Below are positions 33,983-50,103 of a stretch of DNA of 64,000 nt, piece after piece (within the stretch, counting starts at the first letter, position 1; each line of letters opens with the position of its first letter). Origin of the DNA: Pseudomonas grandcourensis (GTDB taxonomy: Bacteria > Pseudomonadota > Gammaproteobacteria > Pseudomonadales > Pseudomonadaceae); NCBI RefSeq assembly GCF_039909015.1, contig NZ_CP150919.1, positions 844,501 through 908,500 of the forward strand, given 5' to 3'. The translations under genes and the position numbers were made by a program. The notes under the pieces are model-generated. The model did no database searches. It saw only the letters and a list, made by a program, of their open reading frames with translations, and was not told the origin of the DNA.

Positions 33983-35386
33983 ATGTCGACAGACAAGGTT
34001 TCTGTCCACGGCAGTTGGGCTAGCCGCTGGGTCTTCATACTCGCCGCGACCGGTTCGGCCGTGGGGCTGGGTAGTATCTGGAAATTCCCGTACATGGTCG
34101 GCGTCTATGGCGGCGGTGCCTTCGTGCTGATGTTCCTGGCCTGCATCGCGCTGATCGGGGTACCGGTCATGTTGGCGGAAACTCTGATCGGCCGACGTGC
34201 CCGGCAGAGCCCGGCCAATGCCTTGAAGAACCTGGCGGTGGAGGCGGGGCACTCGGCCAAATGGTCCTGGGGCGCGTTTGCCGGGATGATCACGGCGTTG
34301 CTGATCCTGTCGTTCTACAGTGTGGTCGGCGGCTGGTCGCTGGACTACATCATCGACATGGGCCGTGGCGACTTCCAGGGCGCGACGCCTGATCAGGTGG
34401 GGGCTTACTTCGGCAATGTGATCGCCGATCCCTGGCGCCTGACACTTTGGCACACGATTTTCATGCTGTTGTCCGCGGTGGTGATCGCCAAGGGCGTGGT
34501 TGCCGGGCTTGAACGCAGTTTGCGCATCATGATGCCGTTGCTGTTCGTGATGATCCTCGTGCTGCTGGGCTACAGCATGACCACCGGGCATTTCATGGAA
34601 GGCGTGCATTTCATGTTCGACTTCCACCCGGAAAAGGTCCTGGATGGCTTGCTGCCCGCGATGGGGCATGCGTTCTTTTCCCTGAGCGTGGGGGTCGGCT
34701 CGATCATGATCTACGGCGCCTACATGCCGAAGAACTCGTCGATCTCAGGGACGGTCGTTGGCGTGGCGCTGCTCGACACCTTCGTTTCCCTGGTGGCCGG
34801 CCTGGCATTGTTTCCGATTGTTTTCGCGGCGGGCCTGAATCCGAGCGAAGGGCCGGGGCTGATGTTCGTCAGCCTGCCGTTTGCCTTCGGTAACGTGGCG
34901 TTCGGGCAATTGATGGGGGTGGTGTTCTTCGTGCTGGTGGCGGTCGCGGCCTGGAGTTCGGCGATTTCCCTGCTGGAACCGATGGTGGCCTACCTGGTCG
35001 AGCGCACTAAAGTGAGTCGTGCCTGGGTCACCTTCTGGCTGGCTTTCAGCTGCTGGTTTGTCGGCCTGGGCACAGTGTTCTCCTTCAATATCTGGAAGGA
35101 GGCCAAGTTCTTCGTGAACGAAGGCGGGATGTTCCACCTCTACCAATGGGGAGCCGCCGGCGGTCTCGACTTCTTCGGTGTGATCGATTTCTTCACCTCG
35201 CGACTCATGTTGCCGCTTGGCGGTTTGTGTTTCGTGGTGTTTGCGGGCTGGATCATGGGGCGTGAAGCGGTACGCGACGAGTTGTCGATCCGTAACCCTG
35301 CGCTGTTTGGCCTGTCCTTGTTCTTGATGCGCTATGTGGCGCCCATCGGCATTCTCGTAGTGTTTGCCGCCCAGCTGTGGAAGTGA
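33983..35386 (+). CDS. Sodium-dependent transporter, NSS/SNF family
   Basis: 467 aa from ATG 33983; an upstream TTG at 33932 is less likely. About 11-12 membrane segments. TM1 has the family motif [23 protein letters not shown], with the sodium-binding GSAVGLGNxWRFPY-like core, and TM6 has the [16 protein letters not shown] segment. Bacterial relatives import amino acids with sodium. The substrate cannot be read. It is divergent from smpB and leads into ratA seven bases after its stop. Confidence 0.88.
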   Translation: MSTDKVSVHGSWASRWVFILAATGSAVGLGSIWKFPYMVGVYGGGAFVLMFLACIALIGVPVMLAETLIGRRARQSPANALKNLAVEAGHSAKWSWGAFAGMITALLILSFYSVVGGWSLDYIIDMGRGDFQGATPDQVGAYFGNVIADPWRLTLWHTIFMLLSAVVIAKGVVAGLERSLRIMMPLLFVMILVLLGYSMTTGHFMEGVHFMFDFHPEKVLDGLLPAMGHAFFSLSVGVGSIMIYGAYMPKNSSISGTVVGVALLDTFVSLVAGLALFPIVFAAGLNPSEGPGLMFVSLPFAFGNVAFGQLMGVVFFVLVAVAAWSSAISLLEPMVAYLVERTKVSRAWVTFWLAFSCWFVGLGTVFSFNIWKEAKFFVNEGGMFHLYQWGAAGGLDFFGVIDFFTSRLMLPLGGLCFVVFAGWIMGREAVRDELSIRNPALFGLSLFLMRYVAPIGILVVFAAQLWK

Positions 35387-35393
35387 CGCTGAC

Positions 35394-35828
35394 ATGACGA
35401 CACACATTTCACGTTCAGCATTGCTGCCGTACCCGGCACAAGCGCTGTATGACCTGGTCAACGACGTGGCGCGCTATCCGGAGTTTCTGCCGTGGTGCTC
35501 GTCGGCCGAAGTCCTGGAGAGTTCACCTGAGCATATGCGCGCGAGCGTCGGCGTGGCGAAGGGCGGCCTCAGCCAGCATTTCGTGACGCGCAATACGCTG
35601 GTTCCGGGGCAGTCGATCGAAATGAACCTCGAAGAGGGCCCTTTCACCCAGTTGCATGGCATCTGGGTATTCAAGGCGCTGACCGACAAAGCCTGCAAGA
35701 TCAGCCTCGATTTGTCGTTTGATTATGCCGGGCCATTGGTTCGTGCCACCTTGGGGCCGCTGTTCAATCAGGCGGCCAACACTTTGGTGGATGCGTTCTG
35801 CCAGCGCGCCAAGCAGATACATGGTTGA
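35394..35828 (+). CDS. ratA: RatA family START-like (COQ10) protein
   Basis: 144 aa from ATG 35394. It is a polyketide cyclase/START-like fold: ISRSALLPYPAQALYDLVNDV, YPEFLPWCSSAEV, and the C-terminal LFNQAANTLVDAFCQRAKQ helix. E. coli RatA is described as a toxin blocking 70S assembly, and homologues bind ubiquinone. Position with rnfH immediately behind is conserved in proteobacteria. Its physiological role in Pseudomonas is not clear. Confidence 0.9.
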   Translation: MTTHISRSALLPYPAQALYDLVNDVARYPEFLPWCSSAEVLESSPEHMRASVGVAKGGLSQHFVTRNTLVPGQSIEMNLEEGPFTQLHGIWVFKALTDKACKISLDLSFDYAGPLVRATLGPLFNQAANTLVDAFCQRAKQIHG

Positions 35829-36135
35829 GGTCATGATTGAAGTCGAGGTGGTCTACGCGGCCGTAGACCGTCAGGTGCTGCTGACGCTGACGGTGCCGGT
35901 CGGAACGAGCGTGCGGGCAGCTCTGCTCAGGTCGGCTGTGGCTGAGGAGTTTCCTGAGCTGGATCTGACCCATTGCCCTGTGGGGATCTTCGGCAAGGTG
36001 GTAGCTGACCCGGAGAGTCGGGCAGTCCAGGCCGGGGATCGTATTGAGATTTACCGCCCGTTGCTGGCCGATCCGAAAGAGGTGCGCCGACTGCGCGCGG
36101 CGAAAGCTGCTGAGGCCAAAGCTCGGAATCAGTGA
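35821..36135 (+). CDS. rnfH: RnfH family ubiquitin-like protein
   Basis: 104 aa if started at ATG 35821, which overlaps ratA by eight bases; ATG 35833 is an alternative that shortens it by four residues. The beta-grasp core IEVEVVYAAVDRQVLLTLTVPVG and the GDRIEIYRPLLADPKEVRRLRA end are characteristic. RnfH is paired with ratA in many genomes. It has no proven biochemical role, although it resembles ThiS/MoaD proteins without a terminal Gly-Gly. Confidence 0.9.
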   Translation: MVEVMIEVEVVYAAVDRQVLLTLTVPVGTSVRAALLRSAVAEEFPELDLTHCPVGIFGKVVADPESRAVQAGDRIEIYRPLLADPKEVRRLRAAKAAEAKARNQ

Positions 36136-36152
36136 GTGGCTTGAACGCCAGA

Positions 36153-36187
36153 CAATAAAAAGCCCGGGCATGCCGGGCTTTTTATTG
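36153..36187. terminator. Bidirectional terminator between rnfH and bamE
   Basis: A perfect 15-bp stem CAATAAAAAGCCCGG / CCGGGCTTTTTATTG with a 5-base loop and T runs on both strands. Confidence 0.92.
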
Positions 36188-36196
36188 CGTCGCAAA

Positions 36197-36724
36197 TTAT
36201 TGCGGCGAGGTATCCAGTGGTTGCGGTGTCGGGACCGGAACGGTTTCTACACCGTCGACGTCCTTCTGGATCTGATCCAGCAACGAACCTGGCTTGACCG
36301 GTTTTTCCGGTTTTGGCTTCTCGACGTTTTCTGCCGGGGCAGCCACTGTCGTGCCGCTGTCCTTGCCGAGAATGGCTTCGTCACGGCTCACGCCTGGCAT
36401 GAAATCACCAGAGAGGCTGACAAGCTGATCATTTGGGTTGAAGATAACGCTAATGCGTTCCTGTTGGCGTTCACCGCCACCCGGTTGCAGGCTGTACAGA
36501 TAATCCCAGCGATCGGCATGGAACGTGTCAGTCAGCAGAGGGTTGCCCATGATAAACCGTACTTGCTTACGGGTCATTCCCGGGCGTAACTGGTCTATCA
36601 TGTCCTGCGTGACGACATTGCCCTGCTGGATGTCGATTTTGTAAACCCCGGGGAATGAACAACCGGCGAGTGCGAGCAGTCCCACAAAGGTGAAACTGGT
36701 TAGCAAGAGCTTGGTGTTTTGCAT
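36197..36724 (-). CDS. bamE: Outer-membrane assembly lipoprotein BamE (OmlA/SmpA)
   Basis: 175 aa. The signal peptide ends in the lipobox LAGC, so the mature protein is a lipoprotein of the outer membrane. The BamE core (residues about 25-110) contains [32 protein letters not shown] elements and [20 protein letters not shown] long Pro/Lys-rich tail follows, as in Pseudomonas OmlA. It is part of the Bam complex that inserts beta barrels. It is divergent from fur with 97 bp between, as is usual in the genus. Confidence 0.94.
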   Translation of the reverse strand: MQNTKLLLTSFTFVGLLALAGCSFPGVYKIDIQQGNVVTQDMIDQLRPGMTRKQVRFIMGNPLLTDTFHADRWDYLYSLQPGGGERQQERISVIFNPNDQLVSLSGDFMPGVSRDEAILGKDSGTTVAAPAENVEKPKPEKPVKPGSLLDQIQKDVDGVETVPVPTPQPLDTSPQ

Positions 36725-36821
36725 CGGTGGGCGACTTCCACTATCTTGGCTGGGACAACGTAAACGCCGATCATACCCGCATTAAGAGAAGCTGCGAAGC
36801 AGCATCGCGAGAAAGCTGACC

Positions 36822-37226
36822 ATGGTTGAAAATAGCGAACTACGCAAAGCCGGCCTCAAAGTGACCCTGCCACGGGTCAAAATTCTGCAAATGCTCGATT
36901 CCGCCGAGCAGCGCCACATGAGTGCCGAGGATGTCTACAAGGCCCTTATGGAGGCTGGTGAGGACGTCGGTCTGGCCACGGTTTACCGTGTTCTGACTCA
37001 GTTCGAGGCAGCTGGCCTTGTGGTGCGGCACAACTTCGACGGAGGCCATGCGGTCTTCGAACTGGACGACGGAAAGCATCACGACCATATGGTCAACGTC
37101 GAAACCAGCGAAGTGATCGAATTCTTCGACGAAGAAATCGAGCGGCTTCAGAAAGCAATCGTCGACAAGTATGGCTTCGAGATGGTTGATCACAATCTGG
37201 TGCTGTACGTGCGCAAGAAAAAGTAA
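36822..37226 (+). CDS. fur: Ferric uptake regulator Fur
   Basis: 134 aa, the usual Pseudomonas length. The N-terminal winged helix (GLKVTLPRVKILQMLD, HMSAEDVYKALME) is followed by the dimer domain with the metal motif HHDHM and FFDEEIERLQ. As in other Pseudomonas Fur proteins, the CxxC structural zinc site is absent. With iron bound it represses siderophore and uptake genes. It is read divergently from bamE. Confidence 0.96.
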   Translation: MVENSELRKAGLKVTLPRVKILQMLDSAEQRHMSAEDVYKALMEAGEDVGLATVYRVLTQFEAAGLVVRHNFDGGHAVFELDDGKHHDHMVNVETSEVIEFFDEEIERLQKAIVDKYGFEMVDHNLVLYVRKKK

Positions 37227-37259
37227 GCATGTCGCGCGAACGTCAGTTCGCGAAACGAA

Positions 37260-37300
37260 CGAAGGCGGCCCCAGGGTCGCCTTCGTGCTTTCTGCCTTTA
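37260..37300 (+). terminator. Terminator of fur
   Basis: CGAAGGCG / CGCCTTCG stem at 37260-37285, extendable by inner pairs, followed by a T-rich stretch before the convergent recN stop. Confidence 0.75.
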
Positions 37301-37305
37301 TTTAT

Positions 37306-38979
37306 TCAAGCTTTTGCGGCCACCACCATTTTTTTGGCATGTGCCAGGGATTCCTTGGTGAGATCGATGCCCCCCAGCATCCGTGCGACTTCTTCGACGC
37401 GATCGTTTTTGCTCAATTTGGAAACGGCCGTGCGGGTGGCATCTTCGCCGCGCACTTTATGCACAAATAGATGTTGATGACCTTGCGCCGCCACTTGCGG
37501 CAAGTGGGTCACGGTCAGTACCTGCCCGCGCTCGCCGAGCCTGCGCAGCAACTGGCCGACGATTTCCGCGGTCGGGCCGCCAATGCCGACATCGACTTCG
37601 TCGAACACCAGGGTCGGCACACGGGAGGTCTGTGCGGTGATCACCTGGATCGCCAGGCTGATCCGCGACAGCTCGCCTCCGGATGCGACTTTTGCCAAGG
37701 CTTTCAATGGTTGGCCCGGGTTGGCACTGACCAGTAGTTCAACCTGTTCAAGTCCGTTAGGCAGCAGTTCGTCGCTGCTATTTGGGCGCAGTTCAATGGT
37801 GAAGCGCCCGCCAGGCATGCCCAGGCGCTGAATTTCCTGTTCCACGGCGCTGGCCAGGCTGTTCGAGGCTTGATGGCGCAGATCGCTCAGTTCCCGAGCC
37901 TTTTCCTGATAATGGCGAGCGTATGAAGACAGCTCATCGCTCAGCCGCTCGATGGATTCGTCGTTGGCGTTGAGGGTTTCGATTTCATCCAGCAGTTTCT
38001 GCTGCATCTCGGCGACTTCGGTCGGCTGGATGCGGTGTTTGCGCGCCAGGGTGTAGATCGCGTCGAGGCGCTCTTCGAGGTATTGAAGGCGCGACGGATC
38101 GGCGTCGAAGTTGTCGAGGAAGCGGTTCAGTTCACCGACGGCCTCTTCAACCTGGATCTGTGCACTGGTCAACAGGCTGCTGGCTTCGCCCAGCGCACCG
38201 ATCGAGCTGTTCACGCTCGACAGGCGATTGAGGCTGGCGGTGAGGGCGTTCAGTACATTTCCGGAATCACTTTCACTGCATTGCTCGACGACTTGCCGGC
38301 AGATGCCGAGCAAGGTCTCGGCGTTGGTCAGGTTCTTGTGTTCCTGCTCAAGCTGCTCCAGTTCGTTGTCGCCAAGGCCAAGGTTTTCCAGCTCTTCGAG
38401 TTGATAGCTGAGCAACTGGTGGCGGGCGCGTTGCTCGTCGCCGGAGTTGGAGAGTCGCTCCAGTTCCTGGCGGGTCTGGCGCCAGCGTTGGGCGGCGAGC
38501 TGAACCTGGCGGGCCAGATCGGTCGCGCCGGCATATTCATCGAGCAGGCGACGGTGGGTGTCGGTCTTGAGCAGGGATTGGTGTTCGTGCTGGCTGTGAA
38601 TGTCGATCAGCAGCTCGCCCAGCGCCTTGAGGTCGCCAAGCGGGCAGGGCGTGCCGTTGATGTAGCCGCGCGAACGTCCTTCGGAGGTGATGACCCGACG
38701 CAGGATGCACGGGCCGTCGTTTTCGAGGTCGCGCTCGGCCAGCCACGCGCTGGCTTCCGGAATGTCGACCAGATCGAAGGTGGCCAGGATGTCGGCCTTG
38801 TCGGCGCCGGGGCGGACCACGCCGCTGTCGGCGCGATCGCCCAGGGTAAGGCCCAGCGCGTCGAGCATGATCGACTTGCCCGCGCCGGTTTCCCCGGTGA
38901 TCACGCTCATCCCGCGATCGAGTTCGAGATCGAGATGTTCAACGATGGCGTAGTTGTGTACGGACAGGTGCACCAGCAT
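37306..38979 (-). CDS. recN: DNA repair protein RecN (SMC-like)
   Basis: 557 aa. The N-terminal ATPase half has Walker A GETGAGKS (VITGETGAGKSIMLDALGL). The middle is a long coiled coil with an antiparallel turn. The C-terminal half has the ABC signature VASGGELSRISLAIQ and Walker B TLVFDEVDVGIGG. RecN acts with RecA at double-strand breaks. An upstream LexA-like box fits SOS control. The length and both halves are complete. Confidence 0.95.
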   Translation of the reverse strand: MLVHLSVHNYAIVEHLDLELDRGMSVITGETGAGKSIMLDALGLTLGDRADSGVVRPGADKADILATFDLVDIPEASAWLAERDLENDGPCILRRVITSEGRSRGYINGTPCPLGDLKALGELLIDIHSQHEHQSLLKTDTHRRLLDEYAGATDLARQVQLAAQRWRQTRQELERLSNSGDEQRARHQLLSYQLEELENLGLGDNELEQLEQEHKNLTNAETLLGICRQVVEQCSESDSGNVLNALTASLNRLSSVNSSIGALGEASSLLTSAQIQVEEAVGELNRFLDNFDADPSRLQYLEERLDAIYTLARKHRIQPTEVAEMQQKLLDEIETLNANDESIERLSDELSSYARHYQEKARELSDLRHQASNSLASAVEQEIQRLGMPGGRFTIELRPNSSDELLPNGLEQVELLVSANPGQPLKALAKVASGGELSRISLAIQVITAQTSRVPTLVFDEVDVGIGGPTAEIVGQLLRRLGERGQVLTVTHLPQVAAQGHQHLFVHKVRGEDATRTAVSKLSKNDRVEEVARMLGGIDLTKESLAHAKKMVVAAKA

Positions 38980-39003
38980 ATGGGCCGCTCCCAGGTGTTA
39001 GGT

Positions 39004-39019
39004 ATGGTTATTTATACAG
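39004..39019. promoter_or_regulatory. LexA-like box of recN
   Basis: On the minus strand CTG-TATAAATAAC-CAT, one base from the CTG-N10-CAG consensus, 25 bp before the recN start. The AT-rich spacer is typical. Confidence 0.6.
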
Positions 39020-39138
39020 TGTTTTGTTTCTGGCTGACAATGCCTCTCGTTAGCTCGATTCGCTCGGTCCGACGAAAGTCTTATCGCGACCGGGAATGAC
39101 AAAGCAGTTGTTTTTTGTAGGGTTAATCGTTGAGCCCC

Positions 39139-39166
39139 CTTGAAGCCGGATTTTGCGGCCCCATAT
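39139..39166 (+). promoter_or_regulatory. Sigma-32 heat-shock promoter of grpE
   Basis: CTTGAA (39139-39144), a 14-base spacer and CCCCATAT (39159-39166) match the RpoH consensus almost exactly, 53 bp before grpE. It would drive grpE and, by read-through, dnaK and dnaJ. Confidence 0.88.
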
Positions 39167-39219
39167 AGCTGGGCAGAAGCGCGAGTTGAGCTCGCGGACG
39201 AAATTGAAAGGAGAAATCT

Positions 39220-39786
39220 ATGGCTGACGAACAGACAGTGGATACGCAAAACCCAGACGCCAACCAGGCGCCCGAGGCTTCGGGTGATGACCTGGCGGCT
39301 CGTGTACAAGTGCTCGAAGAGCAACTGGCAGGCGCTCAGGATCAGGCTTTGCGTGTAGCCGCCGATCTGCAGAACGTCCGCCGTCGCGCCGAGCAGGATG
39401 TGGAAAAGGCTCACAAGTTCGCGCTGGAAAAGTTCGCCAGCGACCTGCTTCCGATCGTCGACAGCCTGGAGCGCGGCCTGGAACTGTCCAGCCCGGACGA
39501 CGAAAGCATCCGTCCGATGCGCGAAGGCATCGAGCTGACCCTGAAAATGTTCCACGACACTCTCAAGCGTTATCAGCTTGAAGCGATCGATCCGCATGGC
39601 GAACCGTTCAACGCCGTTCAGCATCAGGCAATGGCCATGCAGGAAAGCGCCGATGTCGAGCCGAACAGCGTTCTGAAAGTGTTCCAGAAGGGCTATCAGC
39701 TCAATGGTCGACTGCTGCGCCCGGCGATGGTCGTGGTCAGCAAGGCGCCTGCGCCGGTTTCGCCTTCGATTGACGAGCAGGCTTGA
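39220..39786 (+). CDS. grpE: GrpE nucleotide exchange factor
   Basis: 188 aa with AAGGAG upstream. An acidic disordered N-terminus precedes the long dimer helix ([40 protein letters not shown]) and the C-terminal beta wing (PEP-like [15 protein letters not shown]). It releases ADP from DnaK. First gene of the grpE-dnaK-dnaJ cluster, under the heat-shock promoter upstream. Confidence 0.96.
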   Translation: MADEQTVDTQNPDANQAPEASGDDLAARVQVLEEQLAGAQDQALRVAADLQNVRRRAEQDVEKAHKFALEKFASDLLPIVDSLERGLELSSPDDESIRPMREGIELTLKMFHDTLKRYQLEAIDPHGEPFNAVQHQAMAMQESADVEPNSVLKVFQKGYQLNGRLLRPAMVVVSKAPAPVSPSIDEQA

Positions 39787-39888
39787 AATCCGCCGCAAGG
39801 CCCCCATTTATAAGTCAAGCGTTTAAGTGCTACCGCAGTTAGCCACCACTGCTGCGGCAACCAAATCCAAAGTTTCGGGAGAGTGAAC

Positions 39889-41805
<1,917 letters not shown>

Positions 41806-41859
41806 GTTGTTGGTCGGCCGGTTGACTGCCTTTAGGCGGTGACTGGTAGGATGTCGCCG

Positions 41860-41879
41860 CGCGGGAGCTTGCTCCCGCG
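41860..41879. repeat. Single REP-like palindrome between dnaK and dnaJ
   Basis: CGCGGGAGC-TT-GCTCCCGCG, perfect, 54 bp after dnaK. It may lower expression of dnaJ relative to dnaK by stabilising or ending part of the transcript. The rest of this 295-bp gap shows no feature. Confidence 0.65.
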
Positions 41880-42100
41880 TTGGCGTATCTGGAATACGTG
41901 AATTTTTACAGCATGCGACAACGTTCGGATGTTGGTGGTATGGCCGGAAATGCTCCTGCTTTTCGTGCCCCAAGTACCGCAAGAATCAAAGACCAGGATC
42001 GTTGAATTGACGTGAGTTGGGTCCGGGCCTGTATTGGGGCTCAACGAGTTCGGCAAACTCAGGAGGGTTTTGTCGGACGTCCTCAAGAGTGCAAAGACTT

Positions 42101-44039
<1,939 letters not shown>

Positions 44040-44179
44040 GATGCACCCGAAATCGGGCTCGCGCACAGCGTTTGAGCCCGGTTTTGTTCCGCCAAGCGAC
44101 GTCCTGTCGCATTCTCCAGCCTTTAAGGCTCATTGGCGGTAGACCAAAAAGGCCTTTTTCTGTAAGCTACAGCTTTAGT

Positions 44180-44302
44180 GTGTCCACTAAAAGCGCGCAG
44201 ATTAATTCAGTGAACAAGCGGGGTGACGTGTCCATACGTCACTCCGCTTTTTTACAACCTGCGATCGCCCTTTCAGGCTTTATTTACGGGAGGTCTTCTT
44301 GA
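44180..44302 (+). CDS. Possible carA leader ORF, 40 aa
   Basis: From GTG 44180 ([18 protein letters not shown]...) to a TGA at 44300-44302 that overlaps the TTG start of carA. It passes straight through the attenuator hairpin, so a translating ribosome would prevent the terminator and deliver itself to the carA start. There is no good ribosome site at GTG 44180 or the in-frame GTG 44210, so this is a candidate only. Confidence 0.3.
   Translation: MSTKSAQINSVNKRGDVSIRHSAFLQPAIALSGFIYGRSS
44216..44253 (+). terminator. Attenuator in the carA leader
   Basis: Stem AAGCGGGGTGACGT / ACGTCACTCCGCTT with one G-U pair and a short loop, followed directly by TTTTTT, 46 bp before the carA start and after the dapB end. 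Its position in the leader of a pyrimidine/arginine pathway operon points to transcription attenuation; it could alternatively end the dapB transcript. Confidence 0.75.
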
Positions 44303-45435
44303 CTAAGCCAGCCATACTCGCCCTTGCTGATGGCAGCATTTTTCGCGGCGAAGCCATTGGAGCCGACGGTCAAACCGTTGGTGAGGTGGTGTTCAACACC
44401 GCAATGACCGGCTATCAGGAAATCCTTACCGATCCTTCCTACGCCCAACAGATCGTTACCCTGACCTATCCGCACATCGGCAACACCGGCACCACGCCGG
44501 AAGACGCCGAGTCCGACCGCGTCTGGTCCGCTGGCCTGGTCATCCGTGACCTGCCACTGGTTGCGAGCAACTGGCGTAACACGATGTCCCTGTCCGATTA
44601 CCTGAAAGCCAACAACGTTGTGGCAATCGCCGGTATCGACACCCGCCGCCTGACGCGCATCCTGCGTGAGAAAGGCGCACAGAACGGCTGCATCATGGCT
44701 GGTGACAACATTTCCGAAGCTGCCGCCATCGCTGCTGCACAGGGTTTCCCTGGCCTCAAGGGCATGGATCTGGCCAAAGTCGTCAGCACCAAAGAGCAAT
44801 ACGAGTGGCGCTCGACGGTCTGGGATCTGAAAACCGACAGCCACGCGACCATCGAAGCCTCCGAGCTGCCGTACCACGTAGTCGCCTACGACTACGGCGT
44901 CAAGGTGAACATCCTGCGCATGCTGGTCGAGCGTGGTTGCCGCGTAACCGTGGTGCCAGCACAAACTCCAGCCGCAGACGTTCTGGCGATGAAGCCGGAC
45001 GGCGTGTTCCTGTCCAACGGTCCTGGTGACCCTGAGCCGTGCGACTACGCGATTCAGGCGATCAAGGATGTGCTGGAAACCGAGATTCCGGTCTTCGGTA
45101 TCTGCCTCGGTCACCAACTGCTGGCCCTGGCCTCTGGCGCCAAGACCCTGAAAATGGGTCACGGCCACCACGGTGCCAACCACCCGGTCCAGGACCTGGA
45201 CAGCGGTGTGGTGATGATCACCAGCCAAAACCACGGTTTTGCGGTAGACGAAGCGACCCTGCCAGCCAACGTCCGCGCGATCCACAAATCGCTGTTCGAC
45301 GGCACCCTGCAAGGTATCGAGCGTACCGACAAGAGCGCCTTCAGCTTCCAGGGTCACCCGGAAGCCAGCCCTGGCCCGAACGACGTAGCGCCATTGTTTG
45401 ATCGCTTCATCAACGAGATGGCCAAGCGACGCTGA
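44299..45435 (+). CDS. carA: Carbamoyl-phosphate synthase small subunit
   Basis: 378 aa from a TTG start with GGGAGG five bases upstream; no ATG is available before the conserved [10 protein letters not shown]. The N-terminal CPSase_sm domain is followed by a class I glutamine amidotransferase with the nucleophile cysteine in [13 protein letters not shown] and the His-Pro-Glu end ([11 protein letters not shown]). It supplies ammonia to CarB. The use of a rare start and an upstream attenuator suggests tight control. Confidence 0.96.
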   Translation: MTKPAILALADGSIFRGEAIGADGQTVGEVVFNTAMTGYQEILTDPSYAQQIVTLTYPHIGNTGTTPEDAESDRVWSAGLVIRDLPLVASNWRNTMSLSDYLKANNVVAIAGIDTRRLTRILREKGAQNGCIMAGDNISEAAAIAAAQGFPGLKGMDLAKVVSTKEQYEWRSTVWDLKTDSHATIEASELPYHVVAYDYGVKVNILRMLVERGCRVTVVPAQTPAADVLAMKPDGVFLSNGPGDPEPCDYAIQAIKDVLETEIPVFGICLGHQLLALASGAKTLKMGHGHHGANHPVQDLDSGVVMITSQNHGFAVDEATLPANVRAIHKSLFDGTLQGIERTDKSAFSFQGHPEASPGPNDVAPLFDRFINEMAKRR

Positions 45436-45455
45436 TCGCTCGCCCTGATGTAGCA

Positions 45456-45497
45456 AAGCTTGAGGGTGGCCCCGTACCGGCGGCCCCCTCAAGGCTT
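45456..45497 (+). other. Hairpin between carA and carB
   Basis: AAGCTTGAGGG pairs with CCCTCAAGGCTT (one bulge), with an inner GGCC pair, in the 117-bp gap. There is no T run; it is a possible mRNA-stability or partial-termination element. Confidence 0.45.
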
Positions 45498-45552
45498 CAG
45501 AGATTGAACAAGACGGCTTGCCGACTGACCTGCGGATTTGAGTGACAAACCC

Positions 45553-48770
<3,218 letters not shown>

Positions 48771-48774
<4 letters not shown>

Positions 48775-49247
48775 TCAAATACCCAATGACCGTCCAGGGC
48801 GCCAAAGCCCTGGAAGAGGAGCACACTCACCTTACCAAGGTCGTTCGTCCGAAGCTCAGCCAGGACATCGGTACGGCCCGCGAGTTGGGTGACTTGAAGG
48901 AAAACGCCGAATACCACGCTGCTCGCGAGCAGCAGGGTATGGTCGAGGCGCGGATCCGTGACATCGAAGGCCGGATTCAGAATCAGGTCGTCATTGATGT
49001 CACGACCATTCCTCACACCGGCAAAGTGATTTTCGGCACTACCGTTGAAATCGCCAACGTCGAGACTGATGAGCGCGTCACTTACCACATCGTGGGTGAG
49101 GACGAGGCTGACTTCAAACTCGGCAAGATTTCGGTCGGCTCGCCACTGGCTCGCGCCTTGATTGCCAAGGAAGAGGGTGATGTGGTCGCCGTGAAAACGC
49201 CTGGCGGCGTTATCGAGTACGAGATTGTCGAAGTTCGTCACATCTGA
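48771..49247 (+). CDS. greA: Transcription elongation factor GreA
   Basis: 158 aa. The ATG overlaps the carB stop by four bases. The N-terminal coiled coil carries the acidic tip ([20 protein letters not shown], with the catalytic Asp and Glu), and the C-terminal FKBP-like domain ends in [11 protein letters not shown]. It rescues backtracked RNA polymerase by stimulating RNA cleavage. Confidence 0.97.
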
Positions 49248-49275
49248 AGGTCGGCGCCCGCTTCGTGCGGGCGCC

Positions 49276-49680
49276 ATGCTTTGGCAGCTGACCCAGATGT
49301 TGTGGGTCGGCGGCTTGTGGTTGTTGCAAATCGGTCTGTTGCCGGTGCTGGGGCGAATTGGCCTGGCGCCGCTGCTGATCGACGAAATCGCAGGCATGCT
49401 CAATGCGCTGGTAGTGGGATTCGCTACGGCGTGTGTGATTTTTCAGGCTTTGGTGCTGGTCAAGACCGAGGGCCTTGTCAGTCTATGGCGAGATATTCGC
49501 GGGCAACTGCTGTCGATGGCGCTGTGTGCGTGCGCGATGTACTTCGCGGTGCGTTTCGGCTGGCCGGATGCGCTGCGTTGGCAGGCGTTCAGCTATCTTG
49601 TTCTGGGGTTTTCCGGGCTGGTGCTGGTGTTGCAGCCGGTGCCGGGATGGAGTGGCAGGGTGCGCGAAGCACACCCTTGA
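49276..49680 (+). CDS. Small four-helix membrane protein
   Basis: 134 aa from ATG 49276 (MLWQLTQMLWVGGLWLLQ), or up to 151 aa from TTG 49225 inside greA. Four hydrophobic segments are visible, and WVGGLWLLQIGLLPVL with the later layout recalls DUF4149-like proteins. A protein of this kind sits between greA and yhbY in other pseudomonads. A perfect 9-bp hairpin abuts the ATG. The function is unknown. Confidence 0.7.
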   Translation: MLWQLTQMLWVGGLWLLQIGLLPVLGRIGLAPLLIDEIAGMLNALVVGFATACVIFQALVLVKTEGLVSLWRDIRGQLLSMALCACAMYFAVRFGWPDALRWQAFSYLVLGFSGLVLVLQPVPGWSGRVREAHP

Positions 49681-49689
49681 CCCTTGCCA

Positions 49690-49998
49690 TCACTTGAAGC
49701 GATGGACGTTCGACAGCTGCTTGTTGACGCTGAAGTTCTTGCGGTAGATCAGTGCCATCTTGCCGATGACCTGAACCAGATCCGCTTTGCCGACCTTGCA
49801 GATCTCTGCAATGGACGTCAGGCGCGATTCGCGATCGAGGATGTTGAGCTTGATCTTGATCAGCTCGTGATCCGCCAACGCGCGTTCGAGTTCGGCTAAC
49901 ACACCTTCAGTCAAACCATTGTCTGCCACAATCAAAACCGGTTTCAGATGGTGGCCAATGGATTTGTACTGTTTCTTCTGCTCTTGAGTGAGCGGCAT
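49690..49998 (-). CDS. yhbY: CRM-domain RNA-binding protein YhbY
   Basis: 102 aa. Almost the whole protein is one CRM domain: LTQEQKKQYKSIGHHLKPVL, VADNGLTEGVLAELERALADHELIKIKL, and the basic loop after it. YhbY associates with pre-50S ribosomal particles. It is read opposite to its neighbours, next to the rRNA methyltransferase rlmE. Confidence 0.93.
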   Translation of the reverse strand: MPLTQEQKKQYKSIGHHLKPVLIVADNGLTEGVLAELERALADHELIKIKLNILDRESRLTSIAEICKVGKADLVQVIGKMALIYRKNFSVNKQLSNVHRFK

Positions 49999-50103
49999 AA
50001 TCTGACCCCTGCGTCTGATCTTGTAAAAAGCGGCGGCCAGTTTACCCGAGCGAGTCCGGGACCGCCCAGTTAATCACGACCCGTTTTATTTTCGAGGTGG
50101 CCC

